Of a stretch of DNA of 45,158 nt, positions 26,560-34,649 are shown piece by piece. The DNA lies in assembly GCA_026391295.1 (NCBI GenBank), contig JAPLDS010000022.1:1-45158 (forward strand), given 5' to 3'. The notes under the pieces were generated by a model, which had not been told where the DNA came from, did no database searches, and saw only the letters and a list, made by a program, of their open reading frames with translations. Source of the stretch: Bacteroidia bacterium (lineage in GTDB: Bacteria; Bacteroidota; Bacteroidia; Bacteroidales; Prolixibacteraceae). Made by a program: the position numbers and the translations under genes. Position 1 is the first letter of the stretch. Each line of letters starts with the position of its first letter.

Positions 26560-27764
26560 TTATAATTCAAAAAGTCTTTTCAAATGACGATCATATAAAT
26601 TTTCCTCCACACATGATCCAATTAAATCGCGATGCTTTTTCAAAAAACATGAATCAACTGTCTGAAATTCGGATTGTAATCGGCATGCTCAGGAATATGA
26701 CGAAGGGTATTTGCAAATTTTGCACTATCCCAAAGATTCACCTCTTGAGCCGAAGGCAATTCAGCCTGTTTAATATCAATGACATCTGCATAAGGTCCAC
26801 ATAGCTCCTCCTGACGAGATAACGCTGATGTGTAAAAATGCTTTGCTAAATCCAATGCTTCACCTCCAGCCAAAGCTAAACCAATAACCTCTTCAAGCCA
26901 AGTGGTACCTGCAGTCTTTACATGAATTCCCTTATCGTATTTCTGGATGATTCTAGCTATCTCTGGATAAATTGAAAACTTATCAGAACCTGAATGAACG
27001 CTTAATTTTAGATTAGCAGGTAATCCAAACTCTTTAATGGCATAATCAATAACCAAAACATCTTCTTCAAACTCACGCGCAAATTGCTCAATGTCACCTA
27101 CATAATTAACCCCTTTGTTAAAACGACCGGTAAACTTAGGAGCTATAGTCTGAACAGGAATACCATTCTCAGCAATCATCTTTAAAATAAAAAACAACTC
27201 GACTGGCGTTTGTGGCACCTCTACCTCATCAATTGAAACTTCAGTCACAAAATTATCCGCCCCTTTTTGCTCCGCAATAAAACGGTAGATTCCACCTGCC
27301 TCAACCATCGCAGCTAGAAACTTCTGCGCTATCTGCTCAAGCAGTTGATCCGAGATGATAAATGGAGCAGCAATGCCAGGAATATTTAAAGAACCAGCAT
27401 ATTTAGCACAGGAAACTTTAAAACTGGCTATATCTGACGGAGTCGATAAGGTACCAATCTTGCTTGCCACATCCAAGGTGAAAAAGTCAGAAGAGGAGAG
27501 AAATCCCTGCACATTAGAAAGATTAATATGATCCGCATCAACAAAATATTGACCCTTATAGCCTAACGCTAAAACAGCCCCATCAGCCTTAATTCTTGTA
27601 TCTGTTGGCTTTGAATGAATATAAGAATGCTCTCTATTTGACTTATTCCAAACTGGAATTATGTCAACTCCCTTTTGTGCCGCTTTTGTAACCGCCCTTA
27701 ATTGAGCCTCGCCTTGATGACCAAAACGATCCCCAATGCCTAAACTATATTTACCTATCTGCAT
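26560..27764 (-). pseudogene. uxaE: Tagaturonate epimerase UxaE, frameshifted near the 3' end
   Basis: The first 374 codons encode a UxaE-family protein with YSLGIGDRFGHQG at the N-terminus, YFVDADHINL, VSIDEVEVPQTP, LSVHSGSDKFSIYPE and HVKTAGTTWLEEV. They end in RQLIHVF with a TGA at 26640-26642. In the neighbouring frame the sequence continues as FLKKHRDLIGSCVEENLYDR, then HLKRLFEL and a stop at 26560. That resembles the C-terminal helix of Thermotoga UxaE, which follows the RQLIHV motif. About a dozen residues between the two parts are missing, and the implied loss is a length of 3n+1 bases. UxaE converts D-tagaturonate to D-fructuronate, joining the galacturonate and glucuronate branches. 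Truncation at residue 374 may or may not abolish activity; a sequence error is also possible. Confidence 0.8.
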
Positions 27765-27833
27765 GTTTCGTTGTTAATTGTATTAATCTTATCTTTGTAC
27801 TTGACCCAGCTAGAAAAGCTAGATTTAATTATC

Positions 27834-27849
27834 CGTGTTCGTTCACGAA
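27834..27849. promoter_or_regulatory. Operator 1 (uxaE-proximal)
   Basis: CGTGTTCGTTCACGAA contains the inverted arms TTCGT/ACGAA with 2 bp between them and CGTG/CACG further out. It lies just downstream of the predicted uxaE transcription start, a repressing position. The neighbouring LacI-type protein is the obvious ligand-responsive binder. Confidence 0.75.
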
Positions 27850-27871
27850 GGTAATTTCTTTTCTATTAAAT

Positions 27872-27879
27872 CAAAAATA
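27872..27879 (-). promoter_or_regulatory. Promoter -7 box for uxaE-uxaC-exuT
   Basis: Minus-strand TATTTTTG, an exact TAnnTTTG match, lies about 110 nt before the uxaE ATG. Operator 1 begins about 22 bp downstream of it. Confidence 0.5.
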
Positions 27880-27924
27880 TTGCCACCCCTTTTCGATCAT
27901 TTTTCTAAAAGATTATTTTTATTC

Positions 27925-27940
27925 CGTGTTCGTACACGAA
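27925..27940. promoter_or_regulatory. Operator 2 (lacI-proximal)
   Basis: CGTGTTCGTACACGAA differs from operator 1 at a single base and has a better outer palindrome (CGTGT/ACACG). It lies upstream of the lacI -33 element, between the two promoters, 91 bp from operator 1, so looping or cooperative binding is possible. Confidence 0.75.
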
Positions 27941-27960
27941 ATTAGAAAAATAGGATTAAT

Positions 27961-27989
27961 TTTGCATTTTAGATAAAGTTATATCTTTG
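27961..27989 (+). promoter_or_regulatory. lacI promoter (TTTG - 17 nt - TATCTTTG)
   Basis: TTTG at 27961-27964 and TATCTTTG at 27982-27989 match both promoter elements with a 17-nt spacer. The predicted leader before the lacI ATG is nearly 90 nt. Confidence 0.6.
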
Positions 27990-28083
27990 TAAATCTACAG
28001 ACAAAAATCCAGAATAAAACAAAGATTAAGAAAGAGTTAGCCCATCACAAGATGACAACTTTTGACTATTTATTGAGTTATAA

Positions 28084-29136
28084 ATGGTAAAAAATATTCG
28101 AATATTAGACATTGCTCTTAAGGCGGGCGTTTCCATTGGCACAGTTGATCGGGTTATTCATCAACGTGGTGAAGTTTCGGAAGCTACGCGAGAGAAGATT
28201 TTGAAGATTATTCAAGACTTTGATTACAGGCCGAATATTTTAGCTAGTTCGCTTGCTTCAAAAAAGGTCACCACCTTTGCATCGCTCACTCCGATGGCAC
28301 TAGATCAAGATTCTTTCTGGTCGAAGCCCCAAATCGGTATCAACAAAGCCATCAGTCAATTGAAACAGTTCGGGGTGCAACTTGACCCCCACTACTTTAA
28401 AATGGAGGATCCAGAATCATTTACCCGAGAGGCTAATAAGATTTTAGATTCTTCACCTGATGGCATCTTACTCGCACCATGGGGACATCGAGAATCTTTT
28501 AAGTTTACAGAACTTCTAGACGGGCAATCGATTCCATATGTCTTTATTGATTCAAATCTTGCCGAGGCGAATCCCATTGGATTCATCGTACAAGATTCGG
28601 AGCAGAGTGGTTTTTTAGCGGCTAAACTGATAGATTACGGACTTGCGCCAAAAAGTAATATCTTGGTCATTCATATTACAAAGGATTTGCAAAATGCCAA
28701 TCATCTTTTGCAACGCGAGCATGGCTTCTTAAGCTATTTTGAATCTCAAAAAGCAAGAGGACATTCAATTCTCAAAATAGAAGTGGAGGCCGAAAACATC
28801 TCAACGTCTCAGCAATTCAATCTATTACTTGGTCATTCGAAAGGGATTGAAGCGGTCTATGTCTCCAATTCAAAAGTACATCTAATTGCAAATCTGTTCG
28901 ATCACAATAGCGTTAGACCACGAATCATTGGTTACGATATCATACCAAAAAACATTGAATTACTGCTAAGTGGAAAGATCGATTTCTTACTTAATCAAAA
29001 TCCTGAAATACAAGGATATAAAGCAATAAACATATTGTTTGATCAGGTGATCAGAAAAGAAAAGGTTACCAAATCAAATTATACAGCTATAGATATTATC
29101 ACCAAAGAGAATCTGGATTATTATGTTTCAATATAG
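28084..29136 (+). CDS. LacI-family transcriptional regulator of the hexuronate locus
   Basis: The 350-residue protein has an N-terminal LacI helix-turn-helix (about 4-58). It shows IRILDIALKAGVSIGTVDRV, then HQRGEVSEATREKIL, and the hinge ends at NILASSLASKK. The rest (62-350) is a periplasmic-binding-protein-like effector domain, with GFIVQDSEQSGFLAAKLIDY and a late IIGYDIIPKNIELL. It is divergent from uxaE-uxaC-exuT and first in the plus-strand run of sugar-acid genes, so it probably controls both arms through the two palindromic sites upstream. The likely effector is a hexuronate or a pathway ketoacid such as fructuronate; this is inferred from neighbours only. Confidence 0.88.
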   Translation: MVKNIRILDIALKAGVSIGTVDRVIHQRGEVSEATREKILKIIQDFDYRPNILASSLASKKVTTFASLTPMALDQDSFWSKPQIGINKAISQLKQFGVQLDPHYFKMEDPESFTREANKILDSSPDGILLAPWGHRESFKFTELLDGQSIPYVFIDSNLAEANPIGFIVQDSEQSGFLAAKLIDYGLAPKSNILVIHITKDLQNANHLLQREHGFLSYFESQKARGHSILKIEVEAENISTSQQFNLLLGHSKGIEAVYVSNSKVHLIANLFDHNSVRPRIIGYDIIPKNIELLLSGKIDFLLNQNPEIQGYKAINILFDQVIRKEKVTKSNYTAIDIITKENLDYYVSI

Positions 29137-29168
29137 ACCAGCTTCACGTTGAATAAAATAGAGATAAG

Positions 29169-30020
29169 ATGAAAAAGATATCATTTGATGATTTAAATGG
29201 AAAAGTTTGTGTGATCACTGGAGGGGCAGGAATAATTGGCCAATCCCTTGTGAACGCCCTTGCTTCTATTGGAACAAAAGTAGCGATCATTGGACGAAAT
29301 GAAGAGAAAACCAAGGCTGTTGCTGCAGAATTGTCTAAAGTACACCAAGCGACCATTATTGGAATAAAAGCCGACGTGTTAGATAAAAGCTCACTGGAGC
29401 TAGCAAAAATAGAGATCAATCGTCAACTCGGTCCAATCGACCTACTTATTAATTGTGCAGGTGGCAATTCACCAAAAGCAACCACACAAGTTGAACAGCT
29501 TGAGGAGACTAATCTATCTGATTTAAGTAAAACTTTCTACGGACTTCAGCTTGAAGGCTTTGATGAAGTATTCGACTTGAATTTCAAAGGCACTATTTTG
29601 CCATGCATGGTCTTTACAACCGACATGCTAGATAAAAAAGCGGGTGTGGTTTTAAATGTATCGTCTATGAATGCATACCATCCGCTAACAAAGATTCCTG
29701 CCTACTCGGCCGCCAAAGCCTCGGTGAATAATTTCACTGAATGGCTGGCTGTTCATCTCGCAAAAGCGGGCATCCGTGTCAATGCTGTCGCACCAGGTTT
29801 TTTTCTTAGTAATCAGAATCGCTTTTTAGTTATCGATGAAAAAACGGGTGATTATTCAGCACGTGGAAAGAAAATTGTACAAAATACACCGATGGGGAAA
29901 TTTGGAAATCCCGATGATCTTCAAGGTGCCGCACTCTTTCTATTATCAGATATTTCAGCCTTTGTTACTGGCATCGTCATTCCTGTCGATGGTGGTTTCA
30001 ATGCTTACAGTGGAGTTTAA
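29169..30020 (+). CDS. SDR oxidoreductase, UxuB-type fructuronate reductase / D-mannonate oxidoreductase
   Basis: The 283-residue short-chain dehydrogenase has the NAD(P) site VITGGAGIIGQSL (about 15-27) and INCAGGNSP. Its catalytic set is S in NVSSMNAYHPL with Y and K in PAYSAAKASVNNF, and the tail DGGFNAYSGV. Its length and the long insert before the catalytic serine match the YjmF/UxuB-type SDR that reduces D-fructuronate to D-mannonate, distinct from the long-chain UxuB of E. coli. It is 32 nt downstream of lacI and fits directly after the UxaC and UxaE reactions. Substrate is assigned mainly from context. Confidence 0.82.
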   Translation: MKKISFDDLNGKVCVITGGAGIIGQSLVNALASIGTKVAIIGRNEEKTKAVAAELSKVHQATIIGIKADVLDKSSLELAKIEINRQLGPIDLLINCAGGNSPKATTQVEQLEETNLSDLSKTFYGLQLEGFDEVFDLNFKGTILPCMVFTTDMLDKKAGVVLNVSSMNAYHPLTKIPAYSAAKASVNNFTEWLAVHLAKAGIRVNAVAPGFFLSNQNRFLVIDEKTGDYSARGKKIVQNTPMGKFGNPDDLQGAALFLLSDISAFVTGIVIPVDGGFNAYSGV

Positions 30021-30062
30021 ATTAACAGCATATAAAATATTATATTCTAAATACTTAATGCA

Positions 30063-31142
30063 ATGACATTGAAACTTAGAAAAACGTTTACCTGGTCGCT
30101 ATTAGTCCCCACAAGTATGGGTGTTCGACTTACGCCAGCCAATGGTCAACCGGTGCATTCGAGTGATCTTTTTCAGATGTACGCCACCAGCGCCGAGACA
30201 AACGTGGCCAGTATTGCATCCTATCTAGGACTGCCCGTTAAGGTACTTACCACCTTCGTTAAGGATAGTCCAATTGCCCAGTTTATAAAGAGCAACCTAA
30301 AGGGCAGAAACATGGATTTCGAGGGACCTGAAGTCGCTCAAGAGGATCCATGGGGTTATCGACATCAATTCAACATTGCAGATAGTGGCTTTGGATCGCG
30401 CGGACCACGGGTACAAAACGATAGAGCGGGCGAAGTTGGCAGAACCCTGAATGTTAAAGATTTCGACTTAGAGCAGATTTTTAAAGTCCAGGGTGTTCAG
30501 ATTGTTCATCTCTCAGGATTAATTGCAGCGCTGTCTGTTGAGACGAGCAACTTCTGTCTTCAGCTAGCGCGAACAGCAAAAAAAGAGGGCTCCTTAATCT
30601 CTTTTGATCTTAACTATAGGGCTTCATTTTGGAAAGGACGCGAAAAAGAGCTTAGCGCCACCTTTGCAGAGATAGCCTCACTATCCGATATCTTAATTGG
30701 AAACGAAGAAGATTTCCAATTATGCTTAGGCATTGAAGGACCTAAAACTGGAGGAGAAGGAATTGCAAGCGAAATAGAGGGTTTCAAAGGGATGATAGGT
30801 CGAGTAAAAGAAGCTTTTCCTAATACATCAGTCTTTGCAACAACCTTACGTCAAGTTATCAGCTCTAATGAACATTTATGGGGTGCGATTATGCTTGAAG
30901 GTAACAACTGGCAGATCGTTGAGCCACGTGCCATATCCGTTTTAGACCGCATAGGTGGAGGTGATGGCTTTGTGGGTGGATTACTTTACGGAATTCTGAA
31001 AGGTTGGTCTTCTGACAAATGGATTCAGTATGGCTGGGCCTCAGGTGCTCTTGCGACAACTTTCCTAACCGACTATGCACAACCAGCCGACGAAGAGATG
31101 GTTTGGAGCATCTGGAAAGGGAATGCCCGAGTAAAACGATAA
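30063..31142 (+). CDS. PfkB-family sugar-acid kinase (KDG kinase-like)
   Basis: The 359-residue protein has the ribokinase fold: YATSAETNVASIASYLGLP (about 40-58), GNEEDFQLCLG and the anion-hole motif DRIGGGDGFVGGLLYGIL with catalytic base D301. The N-terminus reads WSLLVPTSMGVRLTP where 2-keto-3-deoxygluconate kinases usually have a GEIMLRL-type strand. A glycine- and arginine-rich region (about 105-128) also differs, so this is a divergent branch. By position it phosphorylates a sugar acid of the hexuronate route. 2-Keto-3-deoxygluconate is the textbook substrate, but its producing enzyme is absent here, and gluconate is a reasonable alternative. It sits 42 nt after the reductase gene. Confidence 0.78.
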   Translation: MTLKLRKTFTWSLLVPTSMGVRLTPANGQPVHSSDLFQMYATSAETNVASIASYLGLPVKVLTTFVKDSPIAQFIKSNLKGRNMDFEGPEVAQEDPWGYRHQFNIADSGFGSRGPRVQNDRAGEVGRTLNVKDFDLEQIFKVQGVQIVHLSGLIAALSVETSNFCLQLARTAKKEGSLISFDLNYRASFWKGREKELSATFAEIASLSDILIGNEEDFQLCLGIEGPKTGGEGIASEIEGFKGMIGRVKEAFPNTSVFATTLRQVISSNEHLWGAIMLEGNNWQIVEPRAISVLDRIGGGDGFVGGLLYGILKGWSSDKWIQYGWASGALATTFLTDYAQPADEEMVWSIWKGNARVKR

Positions 31143-31210
31143 GAATATTGATTTCATGTCTATACGTTTATTAAGGAACATAGCTATAAATTAAATTTAA
31201 GCATCTCAAA

Positions 31211-32500
31211 ATGATCTACTTTCAAATTGGTTCTGCTGATACTTCCCTATCTTCTAAAGATTTAAAACAGGGTTTGAATACAGCTCTTGATCTGCTTGGA
31301 AAGAAGCATAAAGTCCTTGCTATTCCTCCTGACTTCACACGTCTGGCTTCTAGAACTGGCGAATTAACTCGCTATGCTTATGATTATTATGGAGAAAAAC
31401 TCACCGACATACTGCCCGCTTTAGGCACTCACACGCCCATGACGTCGCATCAGATCTCTGAGATGTTTGGAGAGATCCCACAAACTCTATTCCGGGAACA
31501 TGACTGGCGAAACGACGTGATCACCCTTGGGGAGGTTCCAGCTGAATATATTCGTGAAGTCTCGCAAGATGCGGTAGATTTTGCTTGGCCTGCACAAGTT
31601 AATAAACTGCTGGTAGAAGGTGGCTTTGATTTGATCTTATCGCTAGGTCAAGTGGTTCCTCACGAGGTTGTTGGAATGGCCAATCACAATAAAAATATTT
31701 TTGTCGGAACCGGTGGTGCAGAAGGGATCAATAAGAGTCATTTCATTGGCGCTGCCTTCGGAATGGAGAAAATGATGGGACGCAGCCAAACACCTGTACG
31801 CCGAATATTTAATTACGCTAGCCATCATTTTGCCAAACACCTTCCGATACTGTATATTCTTACTGTGGTTGGTCGAGATACTCAAGATGGCAAACTAAAG
31901 GTTCGTGGTCTATTTATCGGTGACGACCAAGAAGTATTTAAAGCTGCGGCTAAGCTCTCACTTGAAGTGAACTTTAATCTGCTCGATAGGCCTTTCAAAA
32001 AAGTGGTGGTCTACCTTGATCCAGCCGAATTCAAATCGACCTGGTTAGGCAATAAATCTATCTATCGGACGCGGATGGCGATTGCTGATCAGGGCGAACT
32101 AATTGTCCTTGCACCAGGTCTAACAGAGTTTGGAGAAGACAAAGAGATTGATCAGATGATTCGTAAATATGGCTATTTCGGTACCCAGGAAACCTTAAAA
32201 GCAGTTCGCGAAAATGAAGACCTGCGTAATAATTTAAGTGCCGCTGCTCACCTAATCCATGGCTCCTCAGAAGGTCGTTTTTCGATTACCTACTGTCCAG
32301 GAAACGAAAGCAACAATCTTAACCAGCAAGAGATTGAAAGCGTTGGATTTAAATACGATAACTTAAAGAAAAAAATTAAGCAATACGACCCTCAAAAACT
32401 TAAAGATGGTTGGAATATTGACTCAAATGGGGAGGAGTTTTATTATATCTCGAACCCTGCAATTGGCCTCTGGGCTGTTCGCGAAAGATTTAAAGACTAA
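31211..32500 (+). CDS. LarA-family nickel-pincer racemase/epimerase homologue
   Basis: The 429-residue protein shows the LarA fold signatures. These are PPDFTRLASRTGELT (39-53), GTHTPMT with H74 and VVPHEVVGMANHNKNIFVGT with H151 and K161. The H-to-K spacing of ten matches the catalytic histidine and the lysine that covalently holds the nickel-pincer nucleotide in Lactobacillus LarA (H174 and K184), and H74 fits its other catalytic histidine. LarA homologues racemise lactate, malate and other 2-hydroxyacids, and one branch epimerises D-gluconate at C2. Placed between a mannonate-forming reductase, a kinase and gnd, a D-mannonate/D-gluconate 2-epimerase is the best contextual guess. Cofactor genes larB, larC and larE are not in this window. 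Confidence 0.82.
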   Translation: MIYFQIGSADTSLSSKDLKQGLNTALDLLGKKHKVLAIPPDFTRLASRTGELTRYAYDYYGEKLTDILPALGTHTPMTSHQISEMFGEIPQTLFREHDWRNDVITLGEVPAEYIREVSQDAVDFAWPAQVNKLLVEGGFDLILSLGQVVPHEVVGMANHNKNIFVGTGGAEGINKSHFIGAAFGMEKMMGRSQTPVRRIFNYASHHFAKHLPILYILTVVGRDTQDGKLKVRGLFIGDDQEVFKAAAKLSLEVNFNLLDRPFKKVVVYLDPAEFKSTWLGNKSIYRTRMAIADQGELIVLAPGLTEFGEDKEIDQMIRKYGYFGTQETLKAVRENEDLRNNLSAAAHLIHGSSEGRFSITYCPGNESNNLNQQEIESVGFKYDNLKKKIKQYDPQKLKDGWNIDSNGEEFYYISNPAIGLWAVRERFKD

Positions 32501-32503
32501 AGA

Positions 32504-33502
32504 ATGAGATTAGAAAAAATTAAATGGGGATTGATAGGGTGTGGTGATGTTACAGAAGTTAAAAGTGGACCACCGCTTCAACTAACTGAGCATTCATCAT
32601 TAGTTGCCGTTATGCGTCGAAATGGAGCTCTGGCTGAAGATTATGCCAAACGCCATAAGGTACCGAAATGGTACACCGATGCTTCTGAGCTTATCAATGA
32701 CCCGGAAGTTAATGCGGTTTATATTGCAACGCCGCCAGATGCACATTGCGAATATGCTATCCAAGCTATGAAAGCTGGAAAAGCAGTCTATGTGGAAAAG
32801 CCAATGGCCCGAAATTATGCCGAGTGTCTGGAGATGATCAAAGTTTCAGAACAGACAAACGTTCCGCTCTTTAGCGCTTATTACCGAAGAACGCTCCCCT
32901 TATTTGTGAAAGTTAAGGAACTTGTTGATTCGAATCAAATCGGACAAATAAGATTGGTGAACGTTCGCTTTTATGCGCCACCAGAAAATGATCAAGAGCG
33001 ATTAGTGGCTCCATGGCGCGTTCAGCCTGCGATTGCAGGAGGCGGATTATTATTCGACCTTGCTTCGCACACACTAGACTTCCTAGATTTCGTATTTGGG
33101 CCAATCACTAAAGTTAAGGCAAACGCACTAAACCAAGCAGGCATCTACCCTGCCGAAGATCTAGTCATGGCTAATTGGCTCCATAAAACAGGCATTGCTG
33201 GCACAGGAACATGGTGCTTTACGACATCAGACAAAAGTACACTCGACGAGGTTGAGATCATTGGCGAAAGAGGAAGAATAAGCTTTTCCACTTTCAAAAA
33301 TTCGCCAGTAATACTTGAAAATAACATTGTAAAGGAAGAGTTTAGCTTTGAACGACCAAAACATGTGCAGTCCTATCTAATGGCAGATATTGTTGCAGAG
33401 TTGCGTGGCGAAGGTAAATCACCCTCTACCGGCATCTCTGGAGCACGAACCAGTTGGGTTATGGATGAGATGGTAAAAAGTTATTACCACACGAAAGATT
33501 AA
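32504..33502 (+). CDS. Gfo/Idh/MocA-family NAD(P)-dependent oxidoreductase
   Basis: The 332-residue protein has an N-terminal Rossmann domain with KWGLIGCGDVTEVKSGPPL (about 6-24), YIATPPDAHCEYAIQAMKAG and the family motif VYVEKPMARNYAEC. The C-terminal alpha/beta domain contains GGGLLFDLASHTLDFLDF, where the conserved histidine near residue 187 is the usual catalytic base. The family oxidises or reduces hydroxyl groups of sugars and inositols. It starts 3 nt after the larA stop and ends 1 nt before pdxB, so it is tightly coupled. Which sugar acid it acts on cannot be read; a hexuronate- or aldonate-related side reaction is likely from context. Confidence 0.85.
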   Translation: MRLEKIKWGLIGCGDVTEVKSGPPLQLTEHSSLVAVMRRNGALAEDYAKRHKVPKWYTDASELINDPEVNAVYIATPPDAHCEYAIQAMKAGKAVYVEKPMARNYAECLEMIKVSEQTNVPLFSAYYRRTLPLFVKVKELVDSNQIGQIRLVNVRFYAPPENDQERLVAPWRVQPAIAGGGLLFDLASHTLDFLDFVFGPITKVKANALNQAGIYPAEDLVMANWLHKTGIAGTGTWCFTTSDKSTLDEVEIIGERGRISFSTFKNSPVILENNIVKEEFSFERPKHVQSYLMADIVAELRGEGKSPSTGISGARTSWVMDEMVKSYYHTKD

Positions 33503-33503
33503 G

Positions 33504-34625
33504 ATGAAAATTGTAATTGACGATAAGATCCCATACATCAAAGGTGTTTTAGAACCGTATGCAGAGGTTATTTATCTCTCTGGAGATAAAACAAATGCAG
33601 CAGTGGTAAAAGACGCAGATGCCTTAATTACGCGTACTCGAACTATTTGCAATGAGGAATTACTAGCCGGTTCTGCGGTCAAGTTTATCGCCACCGCCAC
33701 CATTGGATTCGACCATATAGACACAGATTATTGTGAAAAAGTCAACATTGCATGGACTAACGCTCCAGGGTGCAATTCAAAATCGGTAGAGCAGTATATT
33801 GCTTCTGCATTGATGGTACTTGCCGAAAAGCATCAATTCTCACTCACAGAAAAAACGATTGGGATTATTGGCGTTGGTAATGTAGGATCTAAAGTAGCGC
33901 GATTGTGCGAGACCTTAGGAATGAAAGTGCTATTAAATGATCCTCCACGCGTTCGAGCAGAAAAGTTAAAAGGATTTGTAGGCCTAGATGAGATTCTTGA
34001 AAAATCAGATATCATTACTCTTCATGTCCCATTAAATATGGAAGGTGAAGATATGACCTTTCATTTAGCCGATTCCAACTTCTTTTCAAAAACAAAGCAT
34101 AAACCGATCCTTATTAATTCTTGTCGAGGCGAAATAGTTGACACTAACTCTCTTAAACAAGCTTTAAAAGATAGTCAACTGTCTGGTGTCGTGATTGATT
34201 GCTGGGAAAACGAGCCTGCTATTGACCTTGAACTACTTTCATTGGTTGACTTAGCAACACCTCATATTGCGGGCTATTCAAGGGATGGAAAAGCCAACGG
34301 CACGTCCATGAGCATTCGAGCGCTGAGTAAATTTTTCAAGCTAGGGATAAACAATTGGAAATGTTCAAATGTTGAAATGCCAGATAACCTTGATATCTTT
34401 ATCGATGGAACAGGGAAAGCAACTCAGCAGATTCTCTCAGACGCAATTTTAGCAACATACGATATTCGTTCAGATGATAAAAAGCTAAGAAGTTCGGTGA
34501 AGACATTTGAAAAACAACGCGGAGACTATCCTGTGCGAAGAGAATTTCCAACGTATCGGATATTCTGCAAGATCAACAATATAAAAGCAATAAATAAGCT
34601 TAAGCAATTAGGTTTTAAACTATAG
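33504..34625 (+). CDS. pdxB: Erythronate-4-phosphate dehydrogenase
   Basis: The 373-residue D-2-hydroxyacid dehydrogenase carries PdxB-specific motifs: TATIGFDHIDTDYCE, TNAPGCNSKSVEQYIASAL, the NAD loop IIGVGNVGSKVA (about 120-131), INSCRGEIVDT and VIDCWENEPAIDLELL. ATPHIAGYSRDGKANGTSM follows and holds the catalytic histidine. A C-terminal dimerisation domain follows from about 285. PdxB oxidises 4-phosphoerythronate in pyridoxal-phosphate synthesis. It is odd to find it inside a sugar-acid operon, only 1 nt after the Gfo/Idh gene and 24 nt before gnd. It may simply be co-regulated with pentose phosphate flux, which supplies erythrose 4-phosphate, or it may act on another phospho-sugar acid. 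Confidence 0.9.
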   Translation: MKIVIDDKIPYIKGVLEPYAEVIYLSGDKTNAAVVKDADALITRTRTICNEELLAGSAVKFIATATIGFDHIDTDYCEKVNIAWTNAPGCNSKSVEQYIASALMVLAEKHQFSLTEKTIGIIGVGNVGSKVARLCETLGMKVLLNDPPRVRAEKLKGFVGLDEILEKSDIITLHVPLNMEGEDMTFHLADSNFFSKTKHKPILINSCRGEIVDTNSLKQALKDSQLSGVVIDCWENEPAIDLELLSLVDLATPHIAGYSRDGKANGTSMSIRALSKFFKLGINNWKCSNVEMPDNLDIFIDGTGKATQQILSDAILATYDIRSDDKKLRSSVKTFEKQRGDYPVRREFPTYRIFCKINNIKAINKLKQLGFKL

Positions 34626-34649
34626 CATCATAAAGTAATACTATAAAAG

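Larger units (their letters stand above)
27765..28083. other. Divergent control region between uxaE and lacI
   Basis: This 319-bp AT-rich region has no gene. It holds two near-identical palindromic operators 91 bp apart, a minus-strand promoter box for uxaE and a plus-strand promoter for lacI, each listed separately. A further plus-strand TATCTTTG at 27790-27797 is too far from lacI to judge. Confidence 0.7.

Noticed and set aside
31211-32500. LarA homologue as a plain lactate racemase
   Set aside because: No lactate permease, lactate dehydrogenase or lar cofactor genes are nearby; all neighbours are sugar-acid genes. It cannot be excluded from sequence alone.
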